Below are positions 26,530 through 36,829 of a stretch of DNA of 64,000 nucleotides, in pieces; position 1 is the first letter of the stretch; the number at the start of each line of letters is the position of its first letter. Made by a program: the position numbers and the translations under genes. Where the stretch lies: positions 62,001 through 126,000 of the forward strand of contig NZ_QZDT01000004.1 in assembly GCF_009917485.1 (NCBI RefSeq). Direction: 5' to 3'. The notes below the pieces were generated by a model. The model worked only from the letters and a program-made list of their open reading frames with translations, made no database searches and was not told the origin of the DNA. This DNA is from Parablautia muri (lineage in GTDB: Bacteria > Bacillota > Clostridia > Lachnospirales > Lachnospiraceae).

Positions 26530-27695
26530 GAAATCCGTTATCAGATATCATCACAGAAATCAAGCCCTCTGGTATCCGAAAATTTTTTGACATAGTTAGC
26601 GAGATGGAGGATGCTATATCGCTTGGCGTTGGGGAGCCTGACTTTGATACCCCATGGCATATAAGAGATGAGGGCATTTACTCCCTGGAAAAGGGACGCA
26701 CATTTTATACCTCAAATGCCGGACTTAAGGAATTAAAAGTAGAAATTGCAAACTATCTGTACAGAACACAGAAAATTTCCTATGATGCTGGAAAAGAGGT
26801 GATTGTCACAGTGGGCGGTTCGGAGGCCATTGACATTGCATTGCGTGCAATGGTTAATCCGGGGGAGGAAGTGTTGATCCCACAGCCCAGCTATGTTTCC
26901 TACGAGCCATGCGCAATTTTGGCGGGCGGGGTTCCGGTGATTATCGAGCTTAAGGAAGAAAACGAGTTCAGGCTGACCGCACAGGAGCTTCGGGATGCCA
27001 TTACGGACAAAACCAAAATTTTAATCCTTCCCTTCCCGAATAATCCAACCGGTGCAATTATGGAAAAAGAGGATTTGGAGGCTATTGCGGAGGTGATTCG
27101 CGAAAAGGACATTTTCGTGCTATCAGATGAAATTTATGCTGAGCTGACCTACAAAGGAAAGCATGTATCCATAGCAAGTCTGCCGGGAATGCAGGAGAGA
27201 ACGGTTTTGATCAACGGTTTTTCGAAGGCTTATGCAATGACGGGCTGGCGCCTTGGCTATGCCTGCGCGCCTGAGCGTATCATGGAGCAGATGCTTAAAA
27301 TCCACCAGTTCGCCATCATGTGCGCCCCCACCACCAGCCAATATGCAGCGGTAGAAGCTCTCCGCAACGGGGACGAGGACGTGGTCATGATGCGGGAGGC
27401 TTACAACCAGAGAAGAAGATTCCTGATGCATTCCTTTCAGGAGATAGGCCTGAAATGCTTTGAACCCTATGGCGCCTTTTACGTATTTCCCTGTATCAAG
27501 GAATTTGGAATGACCAGTGACGAATTTGCAAATAGACTGCTTCAGGAAGAAAAAGTAGCCGTGGTACCAGGCACTGCATTTGGCGACTGCGGGGAAGGTT
27601 TCCTGAGAATTTCCTACGCATATTCTTTAGAAAACCTGAAAATTGCTCTGGATAAAATCAACGCATTCATCACAAGACTCAGAAATCAGAAATAG
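26526..27695 (+). CDS. PLP-dependent aminotransferase (class I, PatA-like)
   Basis: The 389-residue enzyme shows SLGVGEPDFDTPWHIRDE, PFPNNPTGAIM, SDEIYAELTY and the PLP Lys in INGFSKAYAMTGWRLGYA, ending with the carboxylate-binding Arg in GFLRISYAYS. These are fold-type I aminotransferases of the PatA/AspB group; substrate choice (aspartate, aromatic or N-acetyl-diaminopimelate) cannot be told. Coupling to the AsnC-type regulator suggests amino-acid-responsive expression. Confidence 0.9.
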   Translation: MRNPLSDIITEIKPSGIRKFFDIVSEMEDAISLGVGEPDFDTPWHIRDEGIYSLEKGRTFYTSNAGLKELKVEIANYLYRTQKISYDAGKEVIVTVGGSEAIDIALRAMVNPGEEVLIPQPSYVSYEPCAILAGGVPVIIELKEENEFRLTAQELRDAITDKTKILILPFPNNPTGAIMEKEDLEAIAEVIREKDIFVLSDEIYAELTYKGKHVSIASLPGMQERTVLINGFSKAYAMTGWRLGYACAPERIMEQMLKIHQFAIMCAPTTSQYAAVEALRNGDEDVVMMREAYNQRRRFLMHSFQEIGLKCFEPYGAFYVFPCIKEFGMTSDEFANRLLQEEKVAVVPGTAFGDCGEGFLRISYAYSLENLKIALDKINAFITRLRNQK

Positions 27696-27708
27696 TTATT
27701 AGGAGTGA

Positions 27709-27754
27709 AGTTTCCTGCTTGAACACGAAAGTGCCCAAAGCAGGAAACTTTTTT
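27709..27754 (+). terminator. Terminator of asnC-type/aminotransferase operon
   Basis: A perfect 12-bp stem (27709-27720 with 27738-27749) carries a 17-base loop with an inner CAC-GAAA-GTG hairpin and is followed by TTTTTT. Confidence 0.93.
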
Positions 27755-27800
27755 ACTACAATAGGCCGGCTGGCGAAGTGTGAGAGCATTTGTTCGTGCC
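27755..27800 (+). repeat. Dispersed AATAAGCCGGCT element, copy 2
   Basis: It begins ACTACAATAGGCCGGCTGGC directly after the terminator and parallels the copy at 7966-8010 through GCGAAG and the CATTTGTTCGTGCC segment. The rest of the gap to 27960 is AT-rich and shows no gene. Confidence 0.65.
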
Positions 27801-27960
27801 ACATTATGAGGGAGCTAAAAAAGAAACCTACTTAATAAAAAATTGATATTAGTTCATTTCTTTTTTATGGAATAATTAACAGGGTTGTGCTACAATAAAA
27901 ATCGGTATTTGCAAACGGTAAGAAAAGCACCATCTGGCGGGGAGAAAACGGGTAAAACTT

Positions 27961-29433
27961 ATGAGAGTGGGATTTGATAATGAAAAGTACTTAAAGATGC
28001 AGTCAAAGCGTATTGAGGACAGAATCAACCAATTTGGAGATAAGCTGTATCTTGAGTTTGGAGGTAAGCTTTTTGATGATTTCCACGCGTCCAGGGTTTT
28101 GCCGGGGTTTGAGCCCGACAGCAAGCTTCGTATGCTGATGAAGCTTGCTGACAGAGTGGAAATTGTGATTGTAATAAATGCCGCGGATATCGAAAAAAAT
28201 AAAATACGCAGTGACTTAGGGATAACCTATGATGAAGATGTCCAAAGGCTGAAAAAGGAATTTGAGGACAGAGGCTTTTATGTGGGCAGTGTGGTGATGA
28301 CCCACTATGCAGGCCAGGCAAGAGCAGCCGATTTTAAAGAAAGATTGGAAAAAAGAAATGTGAAGGTATATCTTCACTATACAATAGAAGGATATCCCAA
28401 CAATATACCGTTAATTGTCAGCGATGAAGGCTATGGGAAAAATGAGTATATCGAAACAACAAGGCCTCTTGTGGTGGTAACCGCACCGGGCCCTGGAAGC
28501 GGGAAAATGGCCACCTGCTTATCCCAGCTTTATCATGACCATAAAAGAGGGATCAAGGCAGGATATGCCAAATATGAAACCTTTCCCATATGGAATATTC
28601 CGCTGAAGCATCCGGTCAATCTTGCTTATGAAGCGGCTACTGCGGATTTAAACGATATTAATATGATTGACCCTTTCCATTTAGAGGCCTATGGGGAGAC
28701 AACGGTCAACTATAACCGGGATATTGAGATATTCCCGGTGCTGAATGCAATTTTTGAGGGGATTTACAAGGAAAATCCTTACAAATCGCCTACGGATATG
28801 GGCGTAAACATGGCGGGCAACTGTATTGTGGATGATGAGGTCTGTTCTCAGGCTTCTTATCAGGAAATCATCCGCCGGTACTACACGGCCATGAATGATG
28901 TAATCAGGGGCAAGGCCAAGGAAAATGATGTTTATAAGATAGAGCTGTTGATGAAGCAGGCCAAAATCAGCACAGATGACAGGAAAGTAACGGTTGCGGC
29001 CAAAGATAGGGCGGAGAGGCTGGGGGTTCCCACAGCGGCTATAGAGCTTTCCAGCGGAAGGATTATCACTTCTAAGACTACGGCTTTGCTGGGAGCATCG
29101 GCCGCCCTGCTTTTAAATGCCCTTAAATTTTTGGGTGGAGTAGACCATGACATCCGTCTGATTTCTCCTGAAGCAATTGAGCCCATACAGGAATTAAAAA
29201 CGAAATATCTGGGTGGGAAGAACCCGCGCCTTCACACAGATGAAGTGCTGATTGCCCTTTCCATCTCTGCCATAAATGATAAATATGCAAAAACAGCATT
29301 AGAGCAGCTCCCAAAGCTGAAAGGATGCCAGGTACATACCTCGGTGATGCTTTCGGAGGTAGATATTAAAACATTTAAAAAGCTGGGCGTAGATTTGACC
29401 AGCGAACCAATTATAAAAGGAAAGAGTAACTAA
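27961..29433 (+). CDS. DUF1846 family protein
   Basis: The 490-residue protein belongs to DUF1846, a family I recognise from its N-terminus (GFDNEKYLKMQSKRIEDRI) and the blocks GKLFDDFHASRVLPGF and TAPGPGSGKMATCLSQLYHD, the latter suggesting nucleotide or phosphate binding. ATP-dependent roles have been proposed for the family, but the physiological function is not established. Its length is typical. It ends directly at the ftsH start codon, so the two are co-transcribed. The ribosome site is weak. Confidence 0.85.
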   Translation: MRVGFDNEKYLKMQSKRIEDRINQFGDKLYLEFGGKLFDDFHASRVLPGFEPDSKLRMLMKLADRVEIVIVINAADIEKNKIRSDLGITYDEDVQRLKKEFEDRGFYVGSVVMTHYAGQARAADFKERLEKRNVKVYLHYTIEGYPNNIPLIVSDEGYGKNEYIETTRPLVVVTAPGPGSGKMATCLSQLYHDHKRGIKAGYAKYETFPIWNIPLKHPVNLAYEAATADLNDINMIDPFHLEAYGETTVNYNRDIEIFPVLNAIFEGIYKENPYKSPTDMGVNMAGNCIVDDEVCSQASYQEIIRRYYTAMNDVIRGKAKENDVYKIELLMKQAKISTDDRKVTVAAKDRAERLGVPTAAIELSSGRIITSKTTALLGASAALLLNALKFLGGVDHDIRLISPEAIEPIQELKTKYLGGKNPRLHTDEVLIALSISAINDKYAKTALEQLPKLKGCQVHTSVMLSEVDIKTFKKLGVDLTSEPIIKGKSN

Positions 29434-31632
29434 ATGAGTGAAAACAATTTGAATCAGTACGAGGGCGGCCCCGGAGGGAATGGAGGACCGTCCGGCCCGG
29501 GGGGAAACGGTTCCGGGGGGAATAGCGGTTCTGGCAAGGATCCGCGAAAACAAAATATTATCATGTTTGTTATTGCAGCGCTTTTATCACTTCTCTTAGT
29601 CAGTTCTTTTGTGAAGCTGCTGACAGGGGACTCGGAGCAGGAGATTTCCTACAATGAATTTATCCAAATGCTGGAGGATGGCAAGATAGAGACGGTGCTG
29701 ATTGGAACAGACAGGGTATATGTGCAGCCTAAGGCGGATAAGATGCCCCAATCTCCTGTTCTTTATTTGTACGGTATGAATTCTTCCGTAAGTTATTATA
29801 CGGGTAAAATTGAAGATGATGACACATTAACAGCGCGCCTCTTAGAGCATGGTGTGGAGGTGAAAGGACAGGTGGCGGATGGAACCAGTGCAATAATCAG
29901 CTTTCTGCTTTCTTATGTATTTCCCTTCATCTTAATGTGGGTACTCCTTAGCCTCCTTTTTCGAAAGATGTCAAAGGGAGGAGGCCCAATGGGAGTAGGA
30001 AAAAGCAATGCAAAGGTCTATGTACAGAGGGAGACTGGCGTTACCTTTAAGGATGTGGCCGGTGAGGACGAGGCAAAGGAGTCTTTGCAGGAGGTGGTTG
30101 ACTTTCTGCACAATCCGGGGAAATACGTGAAAATCGGAGCGAAGCTGCCTAAAGGCGCGTTGCTGGTAGGACCTCCCGGAACAGGAAAAACACTGCTTGC
30201 GAAAGCTGTGGCGGGAGAGGCGAAGGTGCCCTTTTTCTCCCTTTCCGGTTCGGATTTTATAGAATTGTATGTAGGTGTTGGCGCCTCCCGTGTAAGGGAT
30301 TTGTTTAAAGATGCTACGAAGAATGCCCCTTGTATTATTTTTATTGATGAAATAGATGCCATTGGACGAAGCCGTGATAATAAGTATGGCGGCGGCAATG
30401 AGGAACGGGAACAGACCTTAAATCAGCTTTTGTCTGAAATGGATGGATTTGATACTTCTAAAGGAATTTTGGTGCTTGGAGCCACCAACCGGCCGGAGAT
30501 ACTGGATAAAGCCCTTCTGCGTCCGGGACGTTTTGACAGAAGAATTATCGTGGATAAGCCGGATTTAAAGGGCAGGGTGGAAATCTTAAAAGTGCATGCC
30601 AAGGATGTACATTTGGACATGAGCGTGGATTTAGATGCGATTGCCCTTGCCACCAGCGGCGCTGTGGGAGCAGACCTTGCCAATATGATCAACGAAGCAG
30701 CTATCAATGCGGTGCAGCACGGCAGAGAGTATGTGACACAGAAGGACTTATTTGACGCAGTGGAGCAGGTCTTAGTGGGAAAAGAAAAGAAAGACCGTAT
30801 TATGAGCAAGGAAGAACGAAAAATTGTTTCCTACCACGAAGTGGGGCATGCGCTCATAAGTGCCCTGCAGAAAAATTCGGAGCCGGTACAAAAGATTACG
30901 ATTGTGCCCAGAACCATGGGAGCCCTTGGGTATGTTATGCATGTGCCTGAGGAGGAAAAGTACCTTCAGACCAAAGAGGAACTTCACGACAGGCTGGTGA
31001 GTCTGCTTGGAGGCCGGGCAGCCGAGGAGCTTGTGTTCGGCAATGTGACCACAGGTGCGGCCAATGATATTGAGCAGGCAACCAACATGGTTTCCAATAT
31101 GATTACGCGCTTTGGTATGAGTAAGCGTTTCGGACTTATGGGGCTTGCAACGGTGGAAAGTGAATATTTAGGCGGCGGAGCGAGACTTACCTGTAGCGAC
31201 AGGACGGCAGCAGATGTGGACACGGAGATTATGGAAACACTAAAAGAGTGCTACGAGGAAGCGAAGGAATTGCTGTCAGGCAACAGGGACTTGATGGATA
31301 AATTAGCTGCCCATCTGATTGAAAAAGAAACAATCAGCGGCAAGGAATTTATGAAAATTTACCGGAAGGAAAAAGGGATTCCGGAGCCGGAGGAAGAGGA
31401 TAAAGAAAATCAAGGCAAAGCTGATAAAGAGGATGTAAAGAGTCTGGGGACTCCTTCTGATGAGGACGGGACTAAAAAGCCGGAAGATGGAAGCATTCAG
31501 GATTACAGTTATAGTGCCAAAGAAGGGGAAGGCAAGGATAATCCGCCCCAAAATGACAGTGGAGAAAGTCACACAACCGGCCGATTTTCCAATGCGTCAT
31601 CGGACTTTTTTTGGAATGACAAAGAGTCCTAA
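29434..31632 (+). CDS. ftsH: ATP-dependent zinc metalloprotease FtsH
   Basis: This membrane AAA protease degrades misfolded membrane proteins and regulators. The 732-residue protein has a Gly-rich N-terminus ([16 protein letters not shown]), two membrane helices (about 38-58 and 145-170), an AAA domain with Walker A GPPGTGKT, Walker [13 protein letters not shown] and [22 protein letters not shown], and a protease domain with the zinc motif HEVGH. A Lys/Glu-rich, charged C-terminal extension of about 90 residues ends the protein. The HEVGH form differs from the common HEAGH but keeps all catalytic residues. Confidence 0.96.
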   Translation: MSENNLNQYEGGPGGNGGPSGPGGNGSGGNSGSGKDPRKQNIIMFVIAALLSLLLVSSFVKLLTGDSEQEISYNEFIQMLEDGKIETVLIGTDRVYVQPKADKMPQSPVLYLYGMNSSVSYYTGKIEDDDTLTARLLEHGVEVKGQVADGTSAIISFLLSYVFPFILMWVLLSLLFRKMSKGGGPMGVGKSNAKVYVQRETGVTFKDVAGEDEAKESLQEVVDFLHNPGKYVKIGAKLPKGALLVGPPGTGKTLLAKAVAGEAKVPFFSLSGSDFIELYVGVGASRVRDLFKDATKNAPCIIFIDEIDAIGRSRDNKYGGGNEEREQTLNQLLSEMDGFDTSKGILVLGATNRPEILDKALLRPGRFDRRIIVDKPDLKGRVEILKVHAKDVHLDMSVDLDAIALATSGAVGADLANMINEAAINAVQHGREYVTQKDLFDAVEQVLVGKEKKDRIMSKEERKIVSYHEVGHALISALQKNSEPVQKITIVPRTMGALGYVMHVPEEEKYLQTKEELHDRLVSLLGGRAAEELVFGNVTTGAANDIEQATNMVSNMITRFGMSKRFGLMGLATVESEYLGGGARLTCSDRTAADVDTEIMETLKECYEEAKELLSGNRDLMDKLAAHLIEKETISGKEFMKIYRKEKGIPEPEEEDKENQGKADKEDVKSLGTPSDEDGTKKPEDGSIQDYSYSAKEGEGKDNPPQNDSGESHTTGRFSNASSDFFWNDKES

Positions 31633-31657
31633 AAGTAAAAGAGTTAAAGATATTTTT

Positions 31658-31692
31658 TATAGCAAACGGCATTTTTCGTGTCGTTTGCTATA
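31658..31692 (+). terminator. Hairpin after ftsH
   Basis: A perfect 11-bp stem (31658-31668 with 31682-31692) lies 25 bases after the stop; only a weak T-rich tail follows. Confidence 0.5.
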
Positions 31693-31721
31693 AGTATTTC
31701 AGGGTAACAGTTTTCGTTGAA

Positions 31722-31775
31722 TTTTGCTTGTGCCCAAATTTGTGGGCTGCATACAAGAATAGGAAATTAAAATCT
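31722..31775 (+). repeat. Leader repeat, copy 4 (before uvrC)
   Basis: GCTTGTGCCCAAATTTGTGG and ACAAGAATAGGAAATTAAAA match the leader family. The element ends at the uvrC start and provides only a weak AGGAA ribosome site. Confidence 0.7.
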
Positions 31776-33659
31776 ATGTTTGATATTCAAGAAGAATTAA
31801 AAAAGCTCCCCAATTGTCCGGGCGTATACATCATGCGTGATGGAATGGACAACATCATTTATGTAGGGAAGGCAGTCAATCTGCATAACCGGGTTAGGTC
31901 ATATTTCAGAAAAAAAATTGGCAGGGGGCCGCAGATTGATAAGATGGTGAGTCTGATTTATCGTTTTGAATATATTATTACAGATTCGGAATTAGAAGCA
32001 CTGGTGCTGGAAAACAATCTTATTAAAGAGCACAGCCCCAAATACAACACGCTGCTTAAGGATGACAAGACTTACCCATATATTAAGGTCACTGTGGGGG
32101 AAGCTTACCCACGGGTATTATTTTCCAGACAGATGAAAAAGGACCGATCCAGATATTTCGGTCCCTACACAAGCGCTGCAGCGGTAAAGGACACTATCGA
32201 TTTAATTAACAAACTTTATCAGCTGCGAACCTGTAGCAAAAGCCTGCCCAAGGAATGTGGCAACGACAGGGCCTGCCTCAATTATCACATTAAGCAGTGT
32301 GTGGCGCCCTGTCAGGGGAACATTCCAGAGGAGGCATATCGAGAAAGAATAAAAAAGGCTCTGGACTTTTTAAACGGAAGCTATCAGGAAACCTTAAAGG
32401 AATTAGGAGAGAGAATGCAGGAAGCCTCCGAAAAGCTTGCCTTTGAGGATGCAATACGGTACAGAGATTTATACAACAGTGTAAAGCAGATCGCCTCCAA
32501 GCAAAAAATCACGGACAGTGATGGGGAGGATAAGGACATTATTGCACTGGCGGCAGATGAGCAGGATGCGGTGGTGCAGGTATTTTTTGTCAGAGACGGG
32601 AAGCTGATAGGCAGGGAACACTTTTATATGATGCATGTGTCCGGCACGCCCCGGGCGCAGATTCTGCTGGATTTTGTAAAGCAGTTTTATGCCGGAACAC
32701 CTTTTATTCCCCGGGAGCTTATGCTTCAGGAGGAGATAGAGGATATGGAGGTAATAGAGCAGTGGCTCACCAAAAGGAAGGGGGCCAGGGTATATATAAA
32801 AGTGCCAAGAATCGGAAGCAAGGAAAAGCTGGTGGAACTGGCTGCTAAAAACGCTATGCTGGTGTTAAGCCAGGACAAGGAGCGAATCAAAAGGGAAGAA
32901 GGCAGAACCATTGGCGCGGTCAAAGAGATTGCCGGACTTTTGGGACTTGAAAATGTAAGCCGAATGGAGGCTTATGATATTTCCAATATCAGCGGTTTTG
33001 CCAATGTGGGATCCATGGTGGTTTATGAGAAAGGAAAGCCTAAGCGCAGCGATTACAGGAAATTCCGGATTAAAACGGTTTCAGGACCGGATGACTATGC
33101 GTGTATGCGGGAGGTTTTAACCAGAAGATTTCTACACGGAATGGATGAGCAAAAGAAGCTGGAAGATAAAGAAATGGAAAAGGAATATGGCAGTTTCACT
33201 AAATTTCCGGATTTGCTTTTAATGGACGGCGGAAAGGGCCAGGTAAATATTGCGCTGCAGGTGCTTTCGGAATTACATTTGGATATTCCGGTTTGTGGTA
33301 TGGTGAAGGACGATAATCATAATACCAGAGGATTGTATTATAATAATGAAGAAATAGGAATCGACAGAGGCAGCGAGGGCTTTAAGCTCATTACAAGAAT
33401 CCAGGATGAAGCCCACAGATTTGCAATAGAATACCATAGATCCCTTCGGTCGAAGGCTCAGGTGAAATCTGTCCTGGATGAAATACCAGGGATAGGGCCT
33501 TCGCGGAGAAAAGCATTGATGAGACGGTTTAAATCGATAGATGAGGTGAAAAATGCAGATGTGGAGACCCTTGCAGGGGTGGATGAAATTCCGGAATCGG
33601 TGGCTGTGGGGATTTATGAATTTTTCCATGGGGATTCTTCGCCGGAAAAGGAATTTTAG
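31776..33659 (+). CDS. uvrC: Excinuclease ABC subunit C
   Basis: UvrC makes both incisions in nucleotide excision repair. The 627-residue protein has the N-terminal GIY-YIG nuclease ([20 protein letters not shown]), a zinc or iron-sulfur-like Cys cluster ([19 protein letters not shown]), the UvrB-interaction UVR helix pair, the RNase H-like UvrC nuclease domain ([18 protein letters not shown] and [12 protein letters not shown]) and C-terminal helix-hairpin-helix repeats ([16 protein letters not shown]). ATG 31776 is chosen over a longer frame because it matches the family N-terminus. Confidence 0.96.
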   Translation: MFDIQEELKKLPNCPGVYIMRDGMDNIIYVGKAVNLHNRVRSYFRKKIGRGPQIDKMVSLIYRFEYIITDSELEALVLENNLIKEHSPKYNTLLKDDKTYPYIKVTVGEAYPRVLFSRQMKKDRSRYFGPYTSAAAVKDTIDLINKLYQLRTCSKSLPKECGNDRACLNYHIKQCVAPCQGNIPEEAYRERIKKALDFLNGSYQETLKELGERMQEASEKLAFEDAIRYRDLYNSVKQIASKQKITDSDGEDKDIIALAADEQDAVVQVFFVRDGKLIGREHFYMMHVSGTPRAQILLDFVKQFYAGTPFIPRELMLQEEIEDMEVIEQWLTKRKGARVYIKVPRIGSKEKLVELAAKNAMLVLSQDKERIKREEGRTIGAVKEIAGLLGLENVSRMEAYDISNISGFANVGSMVVYEKGKPKRSDYRKFRIKTVSGPDDYACMREVLTRRFLHGMDEQKKLEDKEMEKEYGSFTKFPDLLLMDGGKGQVNIALQVLSELHLDIPVCGMVKDDNHNTRGLYYNNEEIGIDRGSEGFKLITRIQDEAHRFAIEYHRSLRSKAQVKSVLDEIPGIGPSRRKALMRRFKSIDEVKNADVETLAGVDEIPESVAVGIYEFFHGDSSPEKEF

Positions 33660-33709
33660 GCATAGCCTTTTTGCACATTGGTTATAAATAAGGTGTTTTT
33701 TTTGTGCTA

Positions 33710-33738
33710 TTGAGATTAGAGATTTTCTGTGATAAAAT
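33710..33738 (+). promoter_or_regulatory. Sigma-A promoter upstream of hprK
   Basis: TTGAGA (33710-33715), 17 bases, TAAAAT (33733-33738). It lies about 110 bases before hprK. Confidence 0.6.
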
Positions 33739-33844
33739 ATCTACAATATTTGTTCCCGCAGATGGCGGGCTGCCGTTTGATATGGGGATTTAAATGGTGT
33801 AAAAAGCGGAATGAGAAAATGAAGGTGAGGAAAGGGAGTGGGGT

Positions 33845-34789
33845 ATGGCTAGCGTAAAGTTAGAACGCATAATTGAGAAAATGAAACTGGAAAATCTGAC
33901 GCCGGAGTTGGATATTTCTAAAATTAAGATTACACAGCCGGATATTAACAGACCGGCCTTGCAGGTAGCAGGGTATTTTGAGCATTTTGAGGCTACCAGG
34001 TTACAGATTATTGGATTTGTGGAATATACTTATATGGAAAGTTTACCCAGGGAGCGCCAGGAGGAAATATACACCAGAATTCTTTCCTGTGATATTCCTG
34101 CTTTTGTTTTTTGCCGGGAATTAAAGCCCAATGAGCTTTTTACGAAAATAGCAATTGAGAATAACGTTCCTATTTTGATGACGAAAAAGGCAACTTCCGC
34201 TTTTATGGCTGAAATTATCAGGTGGCTGAATGTAAAGCTTGCGCCTTGCATTTCTGTCCATGGGGTGTTGGTAGATATTTTTGGTGAGGGCGTTCTGATT
34301 ACGGGTGAGAGTGGAATTGGCAAGTCTGAGGCGGCTTTAGAGCTTATTAAGAGGGGACACCGTCTTGTGACAGATGATGCTGTTGAAATCCGAAAGGTAA
34401 GTGATGATACACTGGTGGGCTCAGCGCCGGATATTACCAAACATTTTATTGAACTTCGGGGTATTGGGATTGTGGATGTCAAGATGCTGTTTGGTGTATC
34501 CAGTGTCAGAGATACCCAGACCATTGACCTAGTGATTCGATTGGAGGATTGGGATAAGGAGAAGGAGTACGACAGACTGGGCCTTGAGGAGGAATATACG
34601 GAGTATTTGGGGAATAAAGTGGCATGCCATAACATTCCCATAAGGCCAGGCCGTAATCTTGCCGTGATCTGTGAATCCGCAGCGATTAATCATCGTCAGA
34701 AAAAGATGGGTTACAACGCAGCACAGGAGCTATATAGAAGGGTCCAGGAATCTCTATTAAGGAAGCGGGAGGAAGACGAGGACGATTAA
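33845..34789 (+). CDS. hprK: HPr kinase/phosphorylase
   Basis: HprK phosphorylates and dephosphorylates Ser46 of HPr (and Crh), the switch for carbon catabolite control in Firmicutes. The 314-residue protein has an N-terminal regulatory domain and a C-terminal P-loop kinase domain: GESGIGKSEAALELIKRGH (about residue 155), the catalytic His region SVHGVLVDIFGEGVL, and the HprK signature ELRGIGIVDVKMLFGVSSV. A Crh-like substrate is encoded 4 kb downstream. Confidence 0.96.
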   Translation: MASVKLERIIEKMKLENLTPELDISKIKITQPDINRPALQVAGYFEHFEATRLQIIGFVEYTYMESLPRERQEEIYTRILSCDIPAFVFCRELKPNELFTKIAIENNVPILMTKKATSAFMAEIIRWLNVKLAPCISVHGVLVDIFGEGVLITGESGIGKSEAALELIKRGHRLVTDDAVEIRKVSDDTLVGSAPDITKHFIELRGIGIVDVKMLFGVSSVRDTQTIDLVIRLEDWDKEKEYDRLGLEEEYTEYLGNKVACHNIPIRPGRNLAVICESAAINHRQKKMGYNAAQELYRRVQESLLRKREEDEDD

Positions 34790-34795
34790 AATTTG

Positions 34796-34829
34796 TAACA
34801 ATTCAGCTAAGGCTGCAGATGAATTGTTA
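34796..34829 (+). terminator. Hairpin after hprK
   Basis: TAACAATTCA (34796-34805) pairs perfectly with 34820-34829 across a 14-base loop; a TTTTT run follows ten bases later. It is a weak terminator or attenuator. Confidence 0.45.
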
Positions 34830-34895
34830 TAAAAATTTTTCCTGATGAAGGCATAAAATAAAAGAACAATAATAAAGATAAAGAGAGGGCTATTT

Positions 34896-35834
34896 ATGAG
34901 CAAATATGTATTTGGAGTGGACATTGGCGGAACAACAGTAAAGCTTGGTTTCTTTGATGTGGAGGGAAACCTTCTGGACAAATGGGAAATCCCTACAAGA
35001 ACGGAGGAGGACGGCAGTCATATTCTTCCTGATATTGCAAAGAGCATCCAGGAAAAAATTGCGGAAAAGCAGGTTAACGTTTCAGAAGTGGCAGGCGTTG
35101 GCGTGGGGGCTCCCGGGCCTATTGACAGTGAGGGTGTTGTGCACAAGGCGGTGAATTTAGGATGGGGAACCTTCAGTATCAAAAATACATTGGAGGATAT
35201 TCTGCATGTGCCTGTTATGGCAGGAAATGATGCGAATGTGGCAGCTCTTGGAGAAATGTGGAAAGGTGGCGGCCAGGGAAGTAAGAATCTGATTGTGGTG
35301 ACGCTTGGCACAGGTGTTGGCGGCGGCATAATTGTAGAAGGCAAGGTGCTGACAGGAGCCATAGGCGCAGGCGGTGAAATCGGACACATTCATGTGGAGG
35401 ATGATGAGGCAGAGTGCTGCGGGTGCGGTAATAAGGGATGTCTTGAGCAATATGCATCTGCAACAGGGATTACAAGGCTGGCAGTAAGAAAGCTGGCAGA
35501 AAGTGATAAAGAAAGCATTCTTCGTGGGGGTGAGATCAGTGCAAAAACTGTTTTTGATGCAGTCAAGCAAAAGGATGCCCTTGCCATAGAGATTGCGCAG
35601 GAGTTTGGAAAATATCTGGGAGATGGCCTGTCCGTAATCGCAGGCGTTGTGAATCCGGAAACGATTGTAATTGGCGGCGGCGTATCAAAGGCAGGGGAAG
35701 TCTTGATGGAGTATATCAAGCCCCATTTTATTAAAAATGTTTTTCATGCCAACAGGGATGTAAAGTTTGCGCTTGCAACCCTGGGGAATGACGCAGGTAT
35801 ATATGGCTCTGCCAAGCTGGTGCTTGAGGCTTAA
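34896..35834 (+). CDS. glcK: ROK family glucokinase
   Basis: This 312-residue ROK kinase phosphorylates glucose in the cytoplasm. It shows the ATP-binding start VFGVDIGGTTVKLGFFD, the catalytic region AGNDANVAALGEMWKG, the ROK signature TLGTGVGGGIIVEGKV and the zinc motif CCGCGNKGCLEQYAS. It could phosphorylate glucose released by the mannosyl-glucose phosphorylase at 4405. It sits between hprK and murB. Confidence 0.92.
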   Translation: MSKYVFGVDIGGTTVKLGFFDVEGNLLDKWEIPTRTEEDGSHILPDIAKSIQEKIAEKQVNVSEVAGVGVGAPGPIDSEGVVHKAVNLGWGTFSIKNTLEDILHVPVMAGNDANVAALGEMWKGGGQGSKNLIVVTLGTGVGGGIIVEGKVLTGAIGAGGEIGHIHVEDDEAECCGCGNKGCLEQYASATGITRLAVRKLAESDKESILRGGEISAKTVFDAVKQKDALAIEIAQEFGKYLGDGLSVIAGVVNPETIVIGGGVSKAGEVLMEYIKPHFIKNVFHANRDVKFALATLGNDAGIYGSAKLVLEA

Positions 35835-35897
35835 GAGAGCAAATGATTGATTGGAATGGTATCGGAGGCTTTGCCTGGATACGCAAAGGGTGTAAAG

Positions 35898-36818
35898 GTG
35901 GAAAAAATCAGTTCAGCAATTCATGAATTTATTAAGGCCAATGTGCCAGGGGAGGATATTCTCTTAGATGAACCTATGTGTAAACATACGACCTTCCGGG
36001 TGGGAGGCAGGGCGCAGTGCCTGGTGCGGATCAGCAGTATCAGACAGCTTGAGAAGCTGATCCCTTATTTGAAGACAGTGGGTGTTCCCTATTTCGTGTT
36101 GGGAAATGGAAGTAACCTTCTGGTAGGAGATAAAGGGTACAAAGGAATTGTTTTGCAGATTGGAAGTAAAATGGGAACCGCTATGGTAGAGGGCGCCTGC
36201 ATCAGGGCAGGCGCAGGCCTTGCTATGATTCAGGCGGCCAGATGTGCCCAGGAAAACGGGCTTTCCGGCCTTGAATTTGCCTCGGGGATTCCGGGAACTT
36301 TAGGGGGCGGTATCGTGATGAATGCCGGTGCTTATGGCGGAGAGATGAAGCAGGTTGTCAAGGAGGTAACGGTTTTAAGCGATCAGGGTGAAATTCTTAC
36401 CCTTGACAATGCATCCATGGAATTTGGCTATCGTACCAGCGTCATAAAAAACAGACCTTTTGTGGTGATAGGTGCGTTACTTGGGCTTGTTCCGGGAAAG
36501 AAAGAAGAAATTTTTGAAAGGATGGAGGCGCTTGCCAAAAAGAGGAGAGAAAAGCAGCCTATTGAGTATGCCAGTGCAGGCAGCACTTTTAAAAGACCGG
36601 AAGGATATTTTGCAGGGAAACTGATTATGGACACCGGACTGAAAGGATACCGGGTTGGCGGGGCTATGGTTTCGGAAAAACACTGTGGGTTTGTAATCAA
36701 TACCGGCACTGCCACAGCGGCGGATATTGCGCAGGTAATCTGGGAAGTACAGGAAAGGGTTAAGGATAAATTTGGAGTCACCCTTGAAAAGGAAGTAATT
36801 TTTCTGGGTGATTTTTAA
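35898..36818 (+). CDS. murB: UDP-N-acetylenolpyruvoylglucosamine reductase
   Basis: MurB reduces UDP-GlcNAc-enolpyruvate to UDP-MurNAc with FAD and NADPH, the second committed step of peptidoglycan synthesis. The protein shows HTTFRVGGRAQCLVRI, the FAD motif FVLGNGSNLLVGDKGYKG, SGIPGTLGGGIVMNAGAYGG, the catalytic Ser in YASAGSTFKRP and the proximal Glu region VSEKHCGFVIN. The single-loop length fits type II MurB. I place the start at GTG 35898, with AAAGGG seven bases upstream and a family-like N-terminus; the frame is open to TTG 35847, so the start is uncertain. Confidence 0.9.
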   Translation: MEKISSAIHEFIKANVPGEDILLDEPMCKHTTFRVGGRAQCLVRISSIRQLEKLIPYLKTVGVPYFVLGNGSNLLVGDKGYKGIVLQIGSKMGTAMVEGACIRAGAGLAMIQAARCAQENGLSGLEFASGIPGTLGGGIVMNAGAYGGEMKQVVKEVTVLSDQGEILTLDNASMEFGYRTSVIKNRPFVVIGALLGLVPGKKEEIFERMEALAKKRREKQPIEYASAGSTFKRPEGYFAGKLIMDTGLKGYRVGGAMVSEKHCGFVINTGTATAADIAQVIWEVQERVKDKFGVTLEKEVIFLGDF

Positions 36819-36829
36819 GGAGGTACGGC

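Noticed and set aside
31728-31775. Upstream start for uvrC
   Set aside because: The extra 16 codons lie within the leader repeat and do not match the family N-terminus.
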